In this document: piece after piece, positions 8,324-16,201 of the stretch
Numbering within the stretch: the first letter of the stretch is position 1
Layout of the letters: every line of letters starts with the position of its first letter
Source: Paenarthrobacter nitroguajacolicus
Lineage (GTDB): Bacteria > Actinomycetota > Actinomycetes > Actinomycetales > Micrococcaceae
Direction of reading: 5' to 3'
Assembly: GCF_029952445.1 (NCBI RefSeq)
Contig: NZ_JAQPPK010000019.1
Coordinates: forward strand, 40,492 to 104,491
Length of the DNA: 64,000 bases
Position numbers and translations under genes: made by a program
The notes under the pieces: model-generated
What the model was told of the DNA's origin: nothing
Seen by the model: only the letters and a program-made list of their open reading frames with translations
Database searches by the model: none

Positions 8324-9766
8324 ATGGCCCTGTCCCTCGCTTCGCTCGTCGCTGTCCCCTCCCTGAAACTCCGTCAATCCGGCTTGGCCGAGACCACCTG
8401 GAACCAGGACATCAGTTGGGTTGCAGTGACCGAACTGGAAGACCCGCAACGCTTCCTCAGCGGCGGAGAGCTGGTCCTCACCACAGGCCTGCGCCTCAAG
8501 AGCGCCGCCGACCAGCGGCGCTTCGTACGCCAGGTACAGCGCGCCGGTGCCGTGGGGATCGGTTTCGGCATCGGCCTCACGCACGAGACCGTTCCGGAAG
8601 CCTTGATCGCCGAGGCCAACCGCTGGGGCCTGCCGCTGGTGGAAGTGCCCTACGAGATACCCTTCATTGCCATCGGCAAACTGGTGGCCGAGTCCCACTC
8701 CGCAGACCACTACTCCAATCTGGAACGCCTCCTCGCCGGCCACCAGATCCTGGCCCGTTCGCTCCTCACCGGTGGCGGCCTCAATGAGCTCCTCAAACAA
8801 CTGGGCAGCATGCTGCGCACCGATGTGGTGCTCACCCAGTTCAGCGCACAGCTCTACAACAGCGTGCCCGGGAAACCGGCCCCGACGGCGGATGGCTGGG
8901 CTTCGTACCCGATTCCGACGGGCCGCAGGGACGCCTGCACGCTCTGGCTGCGGCAGCCTTTCATCGATTCCGGCATTGTCAGTTACGCGCAGAACCTCAT
9001 CAGCGTGGAGCTCAACAACATGGTCAAGCAGCGCCAGTCCCAGCGCGCCATGGCAGGCCAGGTGTTGGACGACGTCATCCACGGAACACTGGAAACCATC
9101 GAAGCCGCCCGACGCCTGGCAGGGGTGGGCATCAACAGCACCCGCAAGAACGTTGTGCTGGTTGCTGAATCCACGGCGCACCACAAACAACTGGTCAGCA
9201 TTTCCCTTCCCCAGTCGCTGGAAGCCGGCGTCAGCGCCGTCGTCGGGAAGGACTTGGTGACGGTGGTGAACGACGACGGCAGTTCCGCCGCCGCCCTGGC
9301 AAAAAGCCTCAGCGACCACCTGCAGGAGGCCGGAATCCACGCCGTGATCGGCATCGGCGGCGCGTACACGAAGCCGAACGGGTTGCGCTGGAGCTACTTT
9401 GAAGCGCGCGACGCCGCGGCGCACGGTTTGCCGGTCAACGAGCCTGAACGACTGAGCCTGACGTCGTTGCTGCTCGCCAGCGAGGACGTTCCGCTGGCAG
9501 ACATGGCCAGCGAATCCCTGACCCCGCTCCGGAAGTTCGACGCCGCCCACGGGGCTGAACTTGTGGCCACCCTGGAAAGCTACCTCAACCACAATGGCTC
9601 GGTGGCCGCGGTAGCCGAGGCCCTCACCCTGCACAGGAACACGGTGCGGTACCGCCTGGCCCAGATCACCGAGCTCACCGGCTACGATCCGTCGCAGACC
9701 CAGGACCGGGTCCAGTTGTGGCTGGCGTTGGCGGTCCAGCGGCTAGGGTCCAGAAACCCCCGCTAG
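8324..9766 (+). CDS. PucR-family transcriptional regulator of putrescine/GABA genes
   Basis: A 480-residue cytosolic regulator. The N-terminal PucR ligand domain (about 10-125, with FLSGGELVLTTGL and LPLVEVPYEIPF) is followed by a GGDEF-like middle region and a C-terminal PucR helix-turn-helix (about 420-470: NGSVAAVAEALTLHRNTVRYR). The ATG at 8324 has no Shine-Dalgarno sequence, but TACGCT lies seven bases upstream, suggesting a leaderless or near-leaderless mRNA. Its divergent placement beside patD-gabT makes a GabR-like role, sensing GABA or an intermediate, the most likely function; the effector itself is not visible in the sequence. Confidence 0.85.
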   Translation: MALSLASLVAVPSLKLRQSGLAETTWNQDISWVAVTELEDPQRFLSGGELVLTTGLRLKSAADQRRFVRQVQRAGAVGIGFGIGLTHETVPEALIAEANRWGLPLVEVPYEIPFIAIGKLVAESHSADHYSNLERLLAGHQILARSLLTGGGLNELLKQLGSMLRTDVVLTQFSAQLYNSVPGKPAPTADGWASYPIPTGRRDACTLWLRQPFIDSGIVSYAQNLISVELNNMVKQRQSQRAMAGQVLDDVIHGTLETIEAARRLAGVGINSTRKNVVLVAESTAHHKQLVSISLPQSLEAGVSAVVGKDLVTVVNDDGSSAAALAKSLSDHLQEAGIHAVIGIGGAYTKPNGLRWSYFEARDAAAHGLPVNEPERLSLTSLLLASEDVPLADMASESLTPLRKFDAAHGAELVATLESYLNHNGSVAAVAEALTLHRNTVRYRLAQITELTGYDPSQTQDRVQLWLALAVQRLGSRNPR

Positions 9767-9796
9767 CAGCCGGCGGAGAGGTTCGCCACAAAAGTG

Positions 9797-9824
9797 TAGA
9801 CATTAGACGTCAAACGTCTAACCT
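9797..9824 (+). promoter_or_regulatory. Promoter with GntR-type operator embedded, ahead of the MFS gene
   Basis: A -35 TAGACA (9797-9802) and -10 TAACCT (9819-9824) are spaced by 16 bases. The spacer and first half of the -10 hold the perfect palindrome TTAGACGT-CAA-ACGTCTAA (9803-9821). The ATG is six bases after the -10 and there is no Shine-Dalgarno, so the mRNA should be leaderless. The GntR protein encoded by the second gene is the presumed repressor. Confidence 0.7.
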
Positions 9825-9830
9825 TTAGAC

Positions 9831-11114
9831 ATGGCGTCGACTCCCCTCACCCCCAGCACAGGAAACATCCCCACCATTTCCACCGCCCAGGCCTCTTCCG
9901 TCCAGGCGGGCAGCCAGACGGCCCCCAAGACGCGGGTCGTCGCCGTCGTCGGCATCATTGCGGTAGTCCTCATCGGCCTGAACCTGCGCGCCGGTATCAC
10001 CAGCGCCGCAGCGCTGTTCCACGAGCTGCAGCAAGTGCTCGGGTACGGGGCGCTGGTGGCGTCCATCCTGCCGTCCATCCCGCTGCTGTGCTTCGCCGTC
10101 GCCGGCATGGGAACATCCTGGCTTACACGCCGCGTGGGTGTGGAGAAAGCCATTGCCATCGCCTTGGCACTGCTGGCGGCTGGACTGCTGGTCCGTGGGG
10201 TGCCGGTCACCGGGGCCCTCCTCGGCGGCACCGTCCTTGCGATGTCCGGCCTGGCTGTGTGCAACGTGGCCATGCCGTCGTTCATCCGTGAGCACTATGC
10301 GGACCGTACCTCCATGATGACCGGCCTCTATACCTTCACCATGTCCGGTGGCGCCACCTTTGCCGCAGCAGTCAGCGTCCCCATGGCCCAGCAGCTCGGC
10401 TCGCCCTCCATGGGCCTTGCGGCGTGGGGCCTTCTGGGCGTCGCAGCCCTCCTGGGCTTCCTGCCCGTGGTCCTGCACAGCCACCGCAACTCTGCCAAGA
10501 TGGAGCGCCCCAGGGTTTCCATGTGGCCGCTGCTGCGTACCCGCCTGGGCATCCTGATCACGGCGATCTTCACCTTCCAGGCTTTCCTCGCCTATGCCGT
10601 GATGAGCTGGTTCGCTTACATCCTCACGTCCCAGGGCCTCAGCGCTTCAGAGAGTGGGCTCCAGTTCGGCGTGATGCAGCTGGTTTCCGTTGCTGCCGGA
10701 ATGATCCTGCTCGCCCTCGGCTCCCGTCCAGGCATGCTCCGCCCCGCCCTTTACCTTGCCAGTAGCTCCACCCTGGTGGCCATCGCCGCCATGCTGTGGC
10801 TGCCGACGTCGCTGGCCGTTGTTCCAGCCGTGCTGTTCGGCTTTGGTTTGGGAATCTTCCCGCTGGTTTTGGTGATCATCAGCCGCAGCGGCGGCTCGAC
10901 GGCGGAAACCACCGCGCTCTCCACTATCGCCCAATCGCTGGGATACTTGATTGCGGCAATCGGCCCGTTCGGGATGGGGCTGCTCCACAGCGCCACCGGG
11001 GGCTGGGTGTTGCCCATGAGCCTGCTGTCCATCGTGGCGGTGGCCCTCATGGTCACTTGCCACCTGCTCACCAGCAAACGCACCGCCACCAAGACCGCAC
11101 CGAGGACAGCATGA
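9831..11114 (+). CDS. MFS transporter of the CynX/NimT type
   Basis: Inner-membrane major facilitator of 427 residues with about twelve hydrophobic segments after a 35-residue polar N-terminus. The first helix pair (VVLIGLNLRAGITSAA) and the SRSGGSTAETTALS loop near residue 350 are typical of the cyanate/2-nitroimidazole (CynX/NimT) branch, whose members export or import small organic molecules. Its stop overlaps the start of the GntR gene in an ATGA, so the two are translated together. The 19-base palindrome directly upstream indicates ligand-dependent repression. Substrate unknown. Confidence 0.85.
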   Translation: MASTPLTPSTGNIPTISTAQASSVQAGSQTAPKTRVVAVVGIIAVVLIGLNLRAGITSAAALFHELQQVLGYGALVASILPSIPLLCFAVAGMGTSWLTRRVGVEKAIAIALALLAAGLLVRGVPVTGALLGGTVLAMSGLAVCNVAMPSFIREHYADRTSMMTGLYTFTMSGGATFAAAVSVPMAQQLGSPSMGLAAWGLLGVAALLGFLPVVLHSHRNSAKMERPRVSMWPLLRTRLGILITAIFTFQAFLAYAVMSWFAYILTSQGLSASESGLQFGVMQLVSVAAGMILLALGSRPGMLRPALYLASSSTLVAIAAMLWLPTSLAVVPAVLFGFGLGIFPLVLVIISRSGGSTAETTALSTIAQSLGYLIAAIGPFGMGLLHSATGGWVLPMSLLSIVAVALMVTCHLLTSKRTATKTAPRTA

Positions 11115-11791
11115 CCCTGACGCCTTCGCACCGCCCGGCCCTCGCCGAGGAGATCACCGCCAAGTTGCGGGACATGATCAAGTCAGGCGAGTGGCCGCTC
11201 CAGGAACGCATTCCTGCCGAGCCCGAGCTCATGTCCACGCTTGGCGTATCCCGTGGGACGTTGCGCGAGGCCATCAAGGCACTGGCACACTCCGGGATGC
11301 TGGAAGTCCGCCGAGGAGACGGCACGTATGTGCGGGCCAACAGTGAAATGTCCGGCGCCGCCCAACGCATGTACCTGGAGCACACCCAGGAGCACATTGT
11401 GGAAGTGCGGCTGGGCTTGGATACCCAGGCAGCCCGCCTTGCGACGAAGCACGCGACGGCGGACGACATCGCCGAGATGCGCCGCCTCCTGGCACTGCGC
11501 CACGATGCCTGGCTGGCCGAGGACTACCCAACATGGGCACGGGCGGACTGGGATTTCCACGAATGCGTTGCCTCGGCGTCAGGCAATCCCCTGCTGCACC
11601 AGCTGTACGCTTCGTTTGGCGGGGTCTTCCACAACGACCTCCTCCGCCAGCAACGCAAGGGCGGCTTCAACGGGATTCCACGCGAAGGCCACGATGAACT
11701 GGTGGACGCGTTGGAAGCACACGATCCCGATGCCGCGGTCCGCAGCGTGTACCGGAATCTGGATTACTGCTCGGATCAGGGCCCGCGGTAA
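11111..11791 (+). CDS. GntR-family (FadR subfamily) transcriptional regulator
   Basis: A 226-residue DNA-binding repressor. The N-terminal winged helix (about 10-75: ALAEEITAKLRDMIKSGEW, then SRGTLREAIKALAHSGML and VRRGDGTYV) is followed by an FCD ligand domain (about 95-220) with VRLGLD, ADWDFHECV and HDEL segments that carry the acidic and His metal-binding positions of that family. Start ATG 11111 overlaps the MFS stop by four bases. It most likely binds the TTAGACGT palindrome upstream of the MFS gene and therefore regulates itself. Its last 16 bases overlap the convergent beta-lactamase-fold gene. Confidence 0.9.
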   Translation: MTLTPSHRPALAEEITAKLRDMIKSGEWPLQERIPAEPELMSTLGVSRGTLREAIKALAHSGMLEVRRGDGTYVRANSEMSGAAQRMYLEHTQEHIVEVRLGLDTQAARLATKHATADDIAEMRRLLALRHDAWLAEDYPTWARADWDFHECVASASGNPLLHQLYASFGGVFHNDLLRQQRKGGFNGIPREGHDELVDALEAHDPDAAVRSVYRNLDYCSDQGPR

Positions 11792-13176
11792 CCCGTCAGC
11801 TGCGGCGTGGTTTCAATCCCTGCTCCGGCCGCATCCTTGAACCGGGCATCGACCAGCACTACATCCCGCCCGGACCGATCCAGGAGGCTTGCCGCGACAC
11901 TCGCCCGATACCCCGTGGCACAGTGCACCCAGATCCTGGCATCCGGCAGCTCCGTCATCTTCCCCAGCAGCTCATAAACGGGCACATTGAGGGCGCCCAC
12001 CACATGGGAGGCCTCGAATTCTTCCGGCCTACGGACGTCCAACACCACGTCCTGGGGCATCCTCTCTTTCCTGAGCATGCCCCAGTCACCGTACGGGTAG
12101 CTGGCTTGGGGAACCCCGGGCGCCAGCGCGCCAACAGGCACACCACGTTGAGGTCCGACGGCGGCATCCGGACTATCGATGCCGATCCTCGCCAAGTCGC
12201 GGATCGCCTTTTCCACGTCATCCTGTGATCCGAGGAGTGTCAGTGGCTGGTTCCACGGGATCACCCAGCCCAGGTAGCTGGTGAAGTTGTCGCCCTTTCC
12301 GTACTCGAAGCTCACGCTTCCCTGCAGATGGCTGTCCGCGAAGGCCACGCGATGACGCAGATCCACCACCCACTCCCCCGTTTCCAGTCGCCGCCCCAGC
12401 TCTTCGGCGTCCACGGAGCCGGGCACGTCCAATGGCGCTTGCCCTGGGCCCGCAGCATTGAGTGGGCTCATGTGGGCGTAGTACGCGGGGTAGGCGGTGA
12501 TGTTCGCCAGCAGCTCGGCGACAAAGTGGTCCTCGCTGGGATCCGTGAGCGCGTGGTTGGACAACGCCTGTTCGGCCAAAGTCGAGGAGTGCGCACGGCT
12601 CGCGGGGCCGATGGAACAGAAGGATCCGAAGCCATGCGTCGGGTAGAGCTCTGCCTCAGGCGCTGCGGCATGCACCAGGCGACGCACGGAAGAATACTGG
12701 TCGTGGGCCAGCTTCGCGGTGTCGGCCGGTGAGACCAGGTCCGTCCGCCCTACTGAGCCGTAGAGCAAGCTGCCGCCGGAAAACACAGCTTCACGGCCGG
12801 CGTCGTGCGTGTCATCGCGCACCACGTACGAAAGGTGCGTGTGGGTGTGGCCCGGAGTAGCGACCACGCGCACCGAGAGGCGTCCCACAAGAAAGACGTC
12901 CCCGTCCGAGACAGGCGTGCGCTCAAATGAGACGTGGTCCGCGGCGTTCACCAGATACCCGGCGTTGTGGGCTTCAGCCAGGATCAAGCCCCCGGTGAGG
13001 TAGTCGTTGTGGAGGTGGGTTTCGGCAACATGCGTGATCCGGACGCCGGCCTCGCGGGCAGCAGCTTCCACGCGGTCAATGTCACGCTGGGTGTCTATCA
13101 CCAACGCCACCGTGCCATCGTGGACCAAGTAGCTCCGGTCCCCCAACTGGGGAGTTTCGATGACCACGACGTCCAT
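11776..13176 (-). CDS. Metallo-beta-lactamase-fold protein fused to two rhodanese domains
   Basis: A 466-residue cytosolic protein related to persulfide dioxygenases. Domains: MBL fold at about 1-245, an inactive rhodanese at about 260-345 (no active-site Cys), and a rhodanese at about 370-460 with Cys in VHCATGYRAS. The usual HxHxDH metal motif reads HLHNDY (residues 54-59), and the Asp ligand of the GDTLF motif is replaced in FSGGSLL (about 132-138); His110 in TPGH is kept. These substitutions weaken the second metal site, so dioxygenase activity cannot be assumed. A sulfane-sulfur role is inferred from the rhodanese module and nearby sulfur genes. Confidence 0.85.
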   Translation of the reverse strand: MDVVVIETPQLGDRSYLVHDGTVALVIDTQRDIDRVEAAAREAGVRITHVAETHLHNDYLTGGLILAEAHNAGYLVNAADHVSFERTPVSDGDVFLVGRLSVRVVATPGHTHTHLSYVVRDDTHDAGREAVFSGGSLLYGSVGRTDLVSPADTAKLAHDQYSSVRRLVHAAAPEAELYPTHGFGSFCSIGPASRAHSSTLAEQALSNHALTDPSEDHFVAELLANITAYPAYYAHMSPLNAAGPGQAPLDVPGSVDAEELGRRLETGEWVVDLRHRVAFADSHLQGSVSFEYGKGDNFTSYLGWVIPWNQPLTLLGSQDDVEKAIRDLARIGIDSPDAAVGPQRGVPVGALAPGVPQASYPYGDWGMLRKERMPQDVVLDVRRPEEFEASHVVGALNVPVYELLGKMTELPDARIWVHCATGYRASVAASLLDRSGRDVVLVDARFKDAAGAGIETTPQLTGYRGP

Positions 13177-13191
13177 ACCCCCACCTTAAAA

Positions 13192-13254
13192 CAACGCGGG
13201 GTCACTTAGGGCCCATCCGGAAGCTCCGAATGGGCCAAAAGTGACCCCGCGTTG
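13192..13254. repeat. 63-base palindromic repeat, copy 2
   Basis: Outer arms CAACGCGGGGTCACTT and its complement are identical to copy 1; the inner arms (GGCCCAT/ATGGGCC) also pair, with a two-base mismatch (AG opposite AA) and an altered loop. It lies between two genes on the same strand: after the fprA copy 2 stop on one side and before the start of the beta-lactamase-fold gene on the other. Confidence 0.88.
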
Positions 13255-13257
13255 GTC

Positions 13258-14724
13258 CTAGACCTGGGCGGATACGCCGTCGCGGGAGATGTTGACCATG
13301 TCCTCGCGCGGCACAACCTTGACGCGTTCGCGCTTGACTTCAACACCGTGCGAGCCGCCGGCTTCGGTGGCTGCTGCACCAAGTGCGAGCTCGTGGGCGT
13401 CCAGGGCCAGCCAGCCTTCCCAGCTGGTGAACTTCACGCCGCGGCCGTCGAGCAAATCCACGACGGCGTCTGCCGCAGGAACCTCGGCCAGCGGCAGGTT
13501 TTCGCGGTCTTCCAGAAGGTACGTGACGGTTTCCAGGGCATCGCCCTTGGTGTGGCCGATGAGGCCAATCGGGCCACGCTTGATCCAGCCCGTCGCGTAG
13601 AGGCCCGGCACGTGCTGGCCGTCGGCGTCCAGGACGCGGCCGCCGTCGTTCGTTACCACGCCCTTCTTGTGGTCGAACTCGACGTCCGGCAGGGCAGAAC
13701 CGAAGTAGCCGATGGCGCGGTACACGGCCTGGACCGGGTAGTCGATGAACTCGCCGGTGCCGCGGGCGTTGCCCGTGCCGTCCAGTTCAGTGCGCTCGAA
13801 CTTGATGCCGGCAACCTTGCCCGGAGTCTCGGCCGAGTCAACGATTTCCACCGGGCTGTGCAGGAAGTGCAGGTGCAGGCGGCGGGAAGCCGTGAGCTCG
13901 GAGAGGTCCTCGGGCTGCTCGGCGATCCAGTTGGTGAGCGTGCCAACCATGGTCTTGATCTGGTTGTTCGTCTGGATCTGGCGGTCGGACTCTTCGTCGA
14001 ATTCGAAGTCCTCGGCGTAGAGGATGATGTCCACGTCCTTGGAGTGCGAGAGTTCGCGCAGTTCCAACGGGGTGAACTTCACCTGGGCCGGTCCACGGCG
14101 GCCGAACACGTGCACATCCGTGACCGGGGAGTTCTTCAGGCCGGCGTAGACGTTGTCCGGGATTTCGGTGACCAGGAGGTCATCGGCGTGCTTGGACAGC
14201 ATACGTGCCACGTCCAGCGCCACGTTGCCGTTGCCCAGGACGGCGATTTCCTTGGCATCCAGCGGCCACTCGCGCGGAACATCCGGGTGTCCGTCGAACC
14301 ATGAGACGAAGTCCGCGCCGCCGAAGGAGCCTTCGAGCTCGATGCCCGGGATGTTCAGGTCCGCGTCCTTGATGGCGCCGGTTGCGAAGATGATGGCGTC
14401 GTAGTGCTTCCGGAGGTCCTCGATGGAGATGTCCGTGCCGTAGTCCACGTTGCCGAAGAAGCGGATGTCGCCGCGGTCCAGCACCTTGTGCAGGGCGTTC
14501 ACGATGCCCTTGATGCGGGGGTGGTCCGGGGCAACGCCGTAACGGATCAGGCCGTACGGTGCCGGGTAGCGGTCAAAGAGGTCGATGCTGACGTTGAGTT
14601 CGCCGCTTTTGACGGCTTCGCTCTTGGTCAGGATGTCCGCTGCGTACACGCCGGCCGGGCCGGAGCCGATGACGGCGACGCGAAGCGGACGGTCCGCAGA
14701 ACCTACGGGAGTGCTAATTGACAC
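13258..14724 (-). CDS. fprA: Ferredoxin--NADP(+) reductase FprA, copy 2
   Basis: A 488-residue adrenodoxin-reductase-type flavoprotein, strongly similar over its full length to the copy at 2580-4019 (shared APYGLIRYGVAPDHPRIK, FGGADFVSW, FGRRGPAQVKFTPLEL and RGPIGLIGHTKGDA). GTG at 14724 has AAGGA eight bases upstream; an upstream ATG at 14757 lacks a site. Unlike copy 1 it lies directly downstream of siroheme synthase cysG on the same strand, 102 bases away across a hairpin. That neighbour suggests a role in reducing the ferredoxin used by the siroheme sulfite reductase encoded at 33632-35374; this is an inference. Confidence 0.92.
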   Translation of the reverse strand: MSISTPVGSADRPLRVAVIGSGPAGVYAADILTKSEAVKSGELNVSIDLFDRYPAPYGLIRYGVAPDHPRIKGIVNALHKVLDRGDIRFFGNVDYGTDISIEDLRKHYDAIIFATGAIKDADLNIPGIELEGSFGGADFVSWFDGHPDVPREWPLDAKEIAVLGNGNVALDVARMLSKHADDLLVTEIPDNVYAGLKNSPVTDVHVFGRRGPAQVKFTPLELRELSHSKDVDIILYAEDFEFDEESDRQIQTNNQIKTMVGTLTNWIAEQPEDLSELTASRRLHLHFLHSPVEIVDSAETPGKVAGIKFERTELDGTGNARGTGEFIDYPVQAVYRAIGYFGSALPDVEFDHKKGVVTNDGGRVLDADGQHVPGLYATGWIKRGPIGLIGHTKGDALETVTYLLEDRENLPLAEVPAADAVVDLLDGRGVKFTSWEGWLALDAHELALGAAATEAGGSHGVEVKRERVKVVPREDMVNISRDGVSAQV

Positions 14725-14752
14725 GGCTGTGTTCCTTCTTCTGTTCAGTCCT

Positions 14753-14818
14753 CCCAACTGAGTAACAGTAAACGTCGTTTTGAGGGCTCATAACGACGTT
14801 ATCTGCTACTTAGTTGGG
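14753..14818. repeat. Imperfect 66-base hairpin between cysG and fprA copy 2
   Basis: CCCAACT at the left pairs with AGTTGGG at the right, and the arms continue with few mismatches through GAGTA/TACTT and AACGTCGTT/AACGACGTT to a short loop, about 28 pairs in all. It sits 28 bases upstream of the fprA GTG. It could attenuate read-through from cysG or be another dispersed palindrome; no second copy is seen here. Confidence 0.65.
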
Positions 14819-14826
14819 CCGGGGGC

Positions 14827-16098
14827 TTAGTTACTGCGGACGCGGGGACGGTTGGGGGTAATGGTGCTGTAGTCAGCGGTCTTGAAATGCTGCGGGGCGA
14901 ACGGGCTGACGCGGACCACATCGCCGATCACGATCACCGCCGGATTCGCCACGCCCACGGCTTCCGCCTGGTCCGCGATGGTCTCCAAGGTGCCGATCGT
15001 GACGCGCTGATCCGGCAAATACCCGTTTTCTACGATACCCACTGGAGTGTCCAAAGGCAGACCCGAGCCCGCCAAGGCCGCCGCGGAATCGCGCAATTGC
15101 GCCACTCCCATGAGCAACACCACAGTGTGGTCGGGGCGTGCGGGCACTTCGGACAGCTCTTCGTGGCCGGTCACCACGCTGAAGCCCTTGGCCAGGCCCC
15201 GGTGCGTCACCGGGATGCCGGCCGCCGCAGGAACCGAGATCGCGGACGTCACGCCGGACACCACTTCAACCTCGACGCCGTTCTGCCGGCAGAACTCTGC
15301 TTCCTCGCCGCCGCGACCCAGGACATAGGGGTCGCCGCCTTTGAGGCGGACCACACGGTTTCCCTGGAGGGCCTCCTCCACGAGGATGCGGTTTATCTCA
15401 AGCTGGGGCACTGGATGGTGGCCGGGCGTCTTGCCTACTTCGATCACGCGGACGTCCGGGGCAAGCTCGTTGAGCAGCTCGCGCGGGCCAAGTCGGTCTG
15501 CAACCACGACGTCGGCCTGGCCGAGCAAGCGCCTGCCGCGGACGGTGATGAGTCCCGAGTCGCCAGGACCGCCACCTACCAGGGCGACGGAACCAATGGA
15601 ACCTGCGCTCTCCGCTCTACGGTGCCGGCGAAGAGGAAGGTCACCTGTTTCGAGCGCGGTGGCAACGGCGTTCCGGAGCGCCATGGCGCGGCGCGGGTCT
15701 CCCCCGGCGTTGATGGCGATCTTGACGTCATCCACCACGGCAACTGCTGGAGTCCAGGCCGCTGAAGCTTCGTGGTCGGAGGCGTTGACGCACCAGATGC
15801 GTTGCGCCTCGGCGTCGGCCGCCACCTGGGTGTCCACAGCGGAAGCGCCCGTGGCTGTCTGGACGAACCAGACGCCGTCGAGGTCGGACGTGCGGTACTC
15901 GCGGGGCTCCCAGGTGAGGAGGCCGGAAGCTGCGAGTCCGCGAAGGTTCTCGGTGGCAACGGGAGCGACCACGGTTACTTTCGCACCGGCGTCGAGCAGT
16001 CCCTTGGCGCGGCGCTCCGCGACGGGTCCGCCGCCCACAACCAGCACCGGGCGGCCGAGCAGCCGCAGCGCAGTGGGGTAAATGTCCTGTATTGCCAT
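14827..16098 (-). CDS. cysG: Siroheme synthase: precorrin-2 dehydrogenase plus uroporphyrinogen-III C-methyltransferase
   Basis: A 423-residue fusion. The N-terminal Rossmann part (about 1-150; RPVLVVGGGPVAERRAKGLL) is the NAD-dependent precorrin-2 dehydrogenase; the C-terminal part (about 165-410) is the SAM-dependent methyltransferase with VGGGPGDSGLITVRG, VRLKGGDPYVLGRGGEE and VSGVTSAISVPAAAGIPVTH. Iron insertion would come from the separate chelatase at 35528-36232. ATG 16098 has no Shine-Dalgarno but a promoter TTGAAG-18-TACAGT ends six bases before it, so the mRNA is probably leaderless. In-frame sequence upstream of this ATG is not family-like. It supplies cofactor for Sir. Confidence 0.92.
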   Translation of the reverse strand: MAIQDIYPTALRLLGRPVLVVGGGPVAERRAKGLLDAGAKVTVVAPVATENLRGLAASGLLTWEPREYRTSDLDGVWFVQTATGASAVDTQVAADAEAQRIWCVNASDHEASAAWTPAVAVVDDVKIAINAGGDPRRAMALRNAVATALETGDLPLRRHRRAESAGSIGSVALVGGGPGDSGLITVRGRRLLGQADVVVADRLGPRELLNELAPDVRVIEVGKTPGHHPVPQLEINRILVEEALQGNRVVRLKGGDPYVLGRGGEEAEFCRQNGVEVEVVSGVTSAISVPAAAGIPVTHRGLAKGFSVVTGHEELSEVPARPDHTVVLLMGVAQLRDSAAALAGSGLPLDTPVGIVENGYLPDQRVTIGTLETIADQAEAVGVANPAVIVIGDVVRVSPFAPQHFKTADYSTITPNRPRVRSN

Positions 16099-16104
16099 GA
16101 AAAA

Positions 16105-16134
16105 ACTGTAGGGCGGCGCCGTAATATGCTTCAA
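16105..16134 (-). promoter_or_regulatory. Promoter of cysG, leaderless type
   Basis: -35 TTGAAG (complement of 16129-16134) and -10 TACAGT (complement of 16105-16110) are 18 bases apart; the ATG follows six bases after the -10. The same TACAGT and spacing occur before sir and menC. Confidence 0.6.
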
Positions 16135-16201
16135 AGGCTCGGAAACACCCGGTAACGCTGGGTAATCCGGCGTCACAAAAGGCTTCACATCTGCTGGCCG
16201 G

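Noticed and set aside
10796..11110. An extended N-terminus of the GntR regulator
   Set aside because: It overlaps the MFS coding sequence in another frame. The ATGA overlap at 11111 and the helix-turn-helix position fit the short form.
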